From assembly GCA_945867255.1 (NCBI GenBank), contig CAMBHV010000008.1, positions 1 through 15,766 of the forward strand: a stretch of 15,766 nt of DNA, given 5' to 3'. A model generated the notes under the pieces. The model did no database searches, had not been told where the DNA came from, and worked only from the letters and a program-made list of their open reading frames with translations. Positions within the stretch are counted from its first letter, which is position 1. Every line of letters starts with the position of its first letter. Shown piece after piece: positions 13,467-15,766 of the stretch. A program made the translations under genes and the position numbers. The DNA is from an uncultured Clostridia bacterium. GTDB lineage: Bacteria > Bacillota > Clostridia > Oscillospirales > Ruminococcaceae.

Positions 13467-13595
13467 TTTATTTTTCAGGTAAGCACCGCGCGCTTCGGCG
13501 CACGGCTCTTATAGAGCGGGTGGTTGCCCGCTCGTGGGAGGGCCTCTGCACACGGCAGGGCCCGCAACTTACCACAATTTTTGGAGGTGCACAAA
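13467..13595 (+). promoter_or_regulatory. Structured nusG-rplK intergenic leader
   Basis: A 7-bp stem (13514-13520 with 13527-13533, loop TGGTTG) is followed by GTGGGAGGG, a small CTGC/GCAG hairpin (13546-13558) and TTACCAC before the rplK ribosome binding site. The GTGG...CCAC pair (13534-13537 with 13572-13575) can close the element. Bacterial L11-L1 messages are repressed by L1 binding near the L11 start, so this is a candidate L1 target. No promoter or T-run terminator is seen. Confidence 0.5.
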
Positions 13596-14021
13596 ATGGC
13601 TCAGAAGGTAGTGGGGTATATCAAACTCCAGATTCCGGCCGGTAAAGCTACCCCGGCTCCCCCTGTTGGCCCGGCGCTTGGCCAGCACGGCGTGAACATC
13701 ATGTCGTTCACCAAGGAATTCAACGAGCGCACGCAAAAGGACATCGGTTACCTGATTCCTGTGGTTATCACAGTTTATGCAGACCGTTCCTTCAGCTTTA
13801 TTACGAAGACGCCGCCGGCGGCCGTTCTGATCAAGAAGGCTATCGGCATTGAGAGCGGCTCCGGCGTGCCCAACAAGACGAAAGTTGCGTCGATCACGCG
13901 CAAACAGCTGGAGGATATCGCCAACACCAAAATGCCCGATTTGAATGCAGCCAACCTGGATGCCGCCGTCAGCATGATCGCCGGCACCTGCCGCAGCATG
14001 GGCGTTACGGTTACCGATTAA
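13596..14021 (+). CDS. rplK: 50S ribosomal protein L11
   Basis: A 141-residue protein of normal length with the standard start (QKVVGYIKLQIPAGKATP), the PPVGPALGQHGVNIM rRNA-contact region and the C-terminal rRNA-binding domain ending in SMIAGTCRSMGVTV. It forms the GTPase-associated center with 23S rRNA and contacts L10/L12 and elongation factors. The frame is open upstream to 13524, but ATG 13596 has TTGGAGGTG nine bases before it and the correct N-terminus. It is followed by rplA after 53 bases. Confidence 0.97.
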   Translation: MAQKVVGYIKLQIPAGKATPAPPVGPALGQHGVNIMSFTKEFNERTQKDIGYLIPVVITVYADRSFSFITKTPPAAVLIKKAIGIESGSGVPNKTKVASITRKQLEDIANTKMPDLNAANLDAAVSMIAGTCRSMGVTVTD

Positions 14022-14074
14022 TCACGGCCTGCCATCAGTGGGAGGAATATTCCGATATACCACAGGAGGAAACT

Positions 14075-14770
14075 ATGAAGCAAGGGAAACATTATGTCGA
14101 CAGCAAAAAGCTTGTCGACCGTACCAAACTGTACGACAGCAGCGAGGCCCTGGCCCTGTGCTGCCAGACGGCGAAAGCCAAATTTGACGAAACAGTGGAA
14201 CTGCACGTTCGCCTGGGCGTAGACAGCCGTCACGCCGATCAGCAGGTGCGTGGCGCCGTGGTGCTGCCCAATGGCACGGGTAAAAACGTGCGTGTGGTGG
14301 CTATCGCGAAGGGCGACGCTGCCAAAGCGGCTGAAGAAGCCGGTGCCATGATGGTGGGCGATGCCGACCTGGTGGCGAAGATCCAGAACGAAGGTTTTAT
14401 CGACTTTGACGTGCTTGTTACCACACCCGACATGATGGGCCTGGTTGGCCGTCTGGGTAAAATCCTTGGCCCGCGCGGCTTGATGCCGAACCCCAAGGCC
14501 GGTACGGTAACGCCCGATGTGGGCCGTGCTGTGACGGAGGCGAAAGCCGGTAAGATCGAATATCGTCTGGACAAGGCCAACATCATCCATGTGCCCATCG
14601 GCAAGGCCTCTTTTGGCGCAGAAAAGCTGGAAGAGAACCTGCGTGTGGTGATGGACGCTATTGTGAAGGCGAAACCGGCTGCTGCCAAAGGCCAGTACAT
14701 CAAGAGCGCAACTGTTGCCTCTACGATGGGCCCTGGCATTAAGCTGAACAGCGCTAAGTTCGGCGGCTAA
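14075..14770 (+). CDS. rplA: 50S ribosomal protein L1
   Basis: A 231-residue protein of the two-domain L1 family, with KKLVDRTKLYDSSEAL at the start, the rRNA-binding TVELHVRLGVD segment, and GRLGKILGPRGLMPNPKAGTV, the most conserved stretch of L1. It forms the mobile L1 stalk at the ribosomal E site and usually represses its own operon. AGGAGG lies six bases before the ATG. It is the last gene before the operon's terminator. Confidence 0.97.
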   Translation: MKQGKHYVDSKKLVDRTKLYDSSEALALCCQTAKAKFDETVELHVRLGVDSRHADQQVRGAVVLPNGTGKNVRVVAIAKGDAAKAAEEAGAMMVGDADLVAKIQNEGFIDFDVLVTTPDMMGLVGRLGKILGPRGLMPNPKAGTVTPDVGRAVTEAKAGKIEYRLDKANIIHVPIGKASFGAEKLEENLRVVMDAIVKAKPAAAKGQYIKSATVASTMGPGIKLNSAKFGG

Positions 14771-14791
14771 TGCCATACAGCATTTGATATG

Positions 14792-14818
14792 AAAAGGCCG
14801 GAATTCTCCGGCCTTTTT
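14792..14818 (+). terminator. Intrinsic terminator after rplA
   Basis: AAAA, a 7-bp stem (14796-14802 with 14807-14813), a 4-base loop, then five T residues, 21 bases after the L1 stop codon. It ends the rpmG-to-rplA transcript. Confidence 0.92.
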
Positions 14819-14956
14819 GTTTTGTGGCAAAAGCGTGGGGTGGCACAAAGTATCCGAGTTGCATATCCCGTGTTGGCTGCCCTGCGCTTGCACCTTGTCT
14901 GCGTGTGCAAACTGGTGTGCCAAGAAACTTTAAGTACGTAAAATTGTGTATTGGCA

Positions 14957-14985
14957 TTGACAGTTAAAAAAAACTGTGCTATACT
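14957..14985 (+). promoter_or_regulatory. Strong promoter of the rplJ-rplL operon
   Basis: Consensus TTGACA (14957-14962), 17 bases, TATACT (14980-14985), with an extended TGC before the -10. A dyad ACAGTT...AACTGT (14960-14965 with 14972-14977) spans the -35/spacer. The start is near 14992, giving a leader of about 170 bases. Confidence 0.9.
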
Positions 14986-14991
14986 TTAAAA

Positions 14992-15050
14992 GCTGTTTTA
15001 AAGACAGCAGGTGCCGAAAGGCATAATGGGATATCCCGCCTGCCGAGAAA
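14992..15050 (+). ncRNA. Ribosomal protein L10 leader (L10-L12 autoregulatory site)
   Basis: A three-way junction is visible: outer stem GCAGG (15007-15011) with CCTGC (15039-15043), and inside it GCC-GAAA-GGC (15013-15022) and GGG-ATAT-CCC (15028-15037). This matches the L10 leader that the L10(L12)4 complex binds to shut down its own operon. GCTGT at 14992-14996 can alternatively pair with ACAGC (15004-15008), disrupting the outer stem. Confidence 0.85.
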
Positions 15051-15074
15051 CGTGCAAAAATGCTTTGTATTTTT

Positions 15075-15107
15075 GGCCTCTTTCTCGCGGGAGAAAGAGG
15101 CCTTTTT
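15075..15107 (+). terminator. Attenuator terminator in the rplJ leader
   Basis: A perfect 12-bp stem (15075-15086 with 15091-15102), a GCGG loop and five T residues lie between the L10 leader and rplJ. Flanking GTGCAAAAA (15052-15060) can pair with TTTTTGCAC (15103-15111), covering the T run. It is probably the decision point of L10-dependent attenuation. Confidence 0.88.
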
Positions 15108-15162
15108 GCACCCTTTCTGTCTTTGAGATGGAAATTTCAAGTTGGAAACGAGGTGAAATACT

Positions 15163-15672
15163 TTGCCGAGTGAAAAGATCCTGAAGGAAAAAGAAGCATT
15201 CGTTGCTTCCCTGCGTGAGAAAATGGAGGCCTCCGTGGCCGGCGTTGTGGTGGATTATAAGGGCATCAATGTTGCCGATGACACCAAGCTGCGCAAGGAG
15301 CTGCGCGAAGCAGGCGTGGAGTATTTCGTGGTGAAAAACACGATGCTGCGTCTGGCCGTTAAGGAAACCGGCCTGGCTGATTTGGCCGAGGCGTTGAAGG
15401 GTTCCACGGCGCTGGCTGTCTCTAAGGAGGATCCCACGGCGGCTGCCCGCATCCTGAACAAGTTTGCAGAAGCTTCCAAGGGCAAGTTCTCTTTGAAGAG
15501 CGGCTATATGGAAGGTAAGGTCCTTACCCAGGACGAACTTACAGCCATTGCCAAACTGCCGGATTACAAGGGCATGCTGTCCATGTTTGCCGGCGCGCTC
15601 ACCAGCACACTCAGCGGCCTTGCTGTTGCTATGCAGGCCTATGTGGATAAGCAGGAAGAGCCTGCTGCCTGA
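15163..15672 (+). CDS. rplJ: 50S ribosomal protein L10
   Basis: A 169-residue protein of normal length, with the N-terminal rRNA-binding domain (KEKEAFVASLREKME, VVDYKGI, LRKELREAGVEYFVVKNTMLRLA) and the C-terminal helix that holds L7/L12 dimers. It anchors the ribosomal stalk that recruits elongation factors. The start is a TTG with GAGGTG seven bases upstream; no ATG gives a family-like N-terminus. Expression is controlled by the leader and attenuator just upstream. rplL follows after 51 bases. Confidence 0.96.
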   Translation: MPSEKILKEKEAFVASLREKMEASVAGVVVDYKGINVADDTKLRKELREAGVEYFVVKNTMLRLAVKETGLADLAEALKGSTALAVSKEDPTAAARILNKFAEASKGKFSLKSGYMEGKVLTQDELTAIAKLPDYKGMLSMFAGALTSTLSGLAVAMQAYVDKQEEPAA

Positions 15673-15723
15673 GTGTTGCAACCTGTATGAAATGAAACAA
15701 AAAACCAAATTGGAGGTATTATC

Positions 15724-15766
15724 ATGGCTTCTGAGAAGATCACTGCCATCCTTGACGAGATCAAGG
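15724..15766 (+). CDS. rplL: 50S ribosomal protein L7/L12 (5' end only)
   Basis: Only 14 codons (MASEKITAILDEIK) fit before the window ends. They match the start of L7/L12, TTGGAGGTA lies seven bases upstream of the ATG, and the position after rplJ is invariant in bacteria. The protein forms the stalk dimers that stimulate translation factors. Confidence 0.88.
   Translation, partial: MASEKITAILDEIK

Noticed and set aside
14018..14923. 301-codon minus-strand frame opposite rplA
   Set aside because: Antisense to the conserved L1 gene; it crosses the rplA terminator and has no ribosome binding site.
1..15766. CRISPR array, insertion sequence, prophage, tRNA or rRNA genes
   Set aside because: No regularly spaced repeats, transposase or integrase motifs, or recognisable tRNA/rRNA sequence were found by eye on either strand.

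Overview
The window looks like a chromosomal segment of a low-to-middle GC Firmicute, most probably a gut clostridium of the Oscillospiraceae/Ruminococcaceae type. Supporting this are the gene order rpmG-secE-nusG-rplK-rplA-rplJ-rplL, strong AGGAGG-type ribosome binding sites, several TTG starts, extended -10 promoters, and the mix of DUF2207, COG2426, UMF1 and DUF1934 families. No mobile element, tRNA, rRNA or CRISPR array was seen. The species cannot be fixed from the sequence alone.

Layout, left to right. (1) 1-1337, minus: a DUF2207 exported membrane protein running off the left edge. (2) 1520-2002, plus: a COG2426 small membrane transporter with its own promoter and a strong terminator. 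(3) 2237-4796, plus: a compact four-gene operon of an ECF sigma factor, a zinc-finger anti-sigma factor, a TM2-like membrane protein and a LiaF-like three-helix membrane protein with a six-fold heptad repeat tail. A strongly structured leader and a tiny upstream reading frame precede it. (4) 4852-5961, minus: a membrane-anchored endonuclease/exonuclease/phosphatase protein with a terminator-like hairpin between its promoter and its ribosome binding site. (5) 6316-8586, plus: a UMF1-family transporter followed after 3 nt by a zinc-dependent phospholipase C-like protein. (6) 8858-9726, minus: a DUF3830 cyclophilin-like protein and an unrecognised 158-residue protein, overlapping by ATGA. (7) 9796-12174, minus: ddl-murI-DUF1934, a D-amino-acid/peptidoglycan precursor operon. 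(8) 12474 to the end, plus: rpmG-secE-nusG-rplK-rplA, a terminator, then an L10-type leader with an attenuator, rplJ and the start of rplL.

How the genes fit together. The right third is core translation, secretion and transcription machinery under standard controls (strong promoter, L10 leader, intrinsic terminators). ddl and murI make D-Ala-D-Ala and D-Glu for cell wall precursors. The left half is enriched in envelope proteins. The sigma/anti-sigma pair with two uncharacterised membrane partners looks like a cell-envelope stress sensing module. It is the best candidate here for a poorly described system, together with the attenuator-like leader of the EEP gene and the DUF3830/unknown gene pair.
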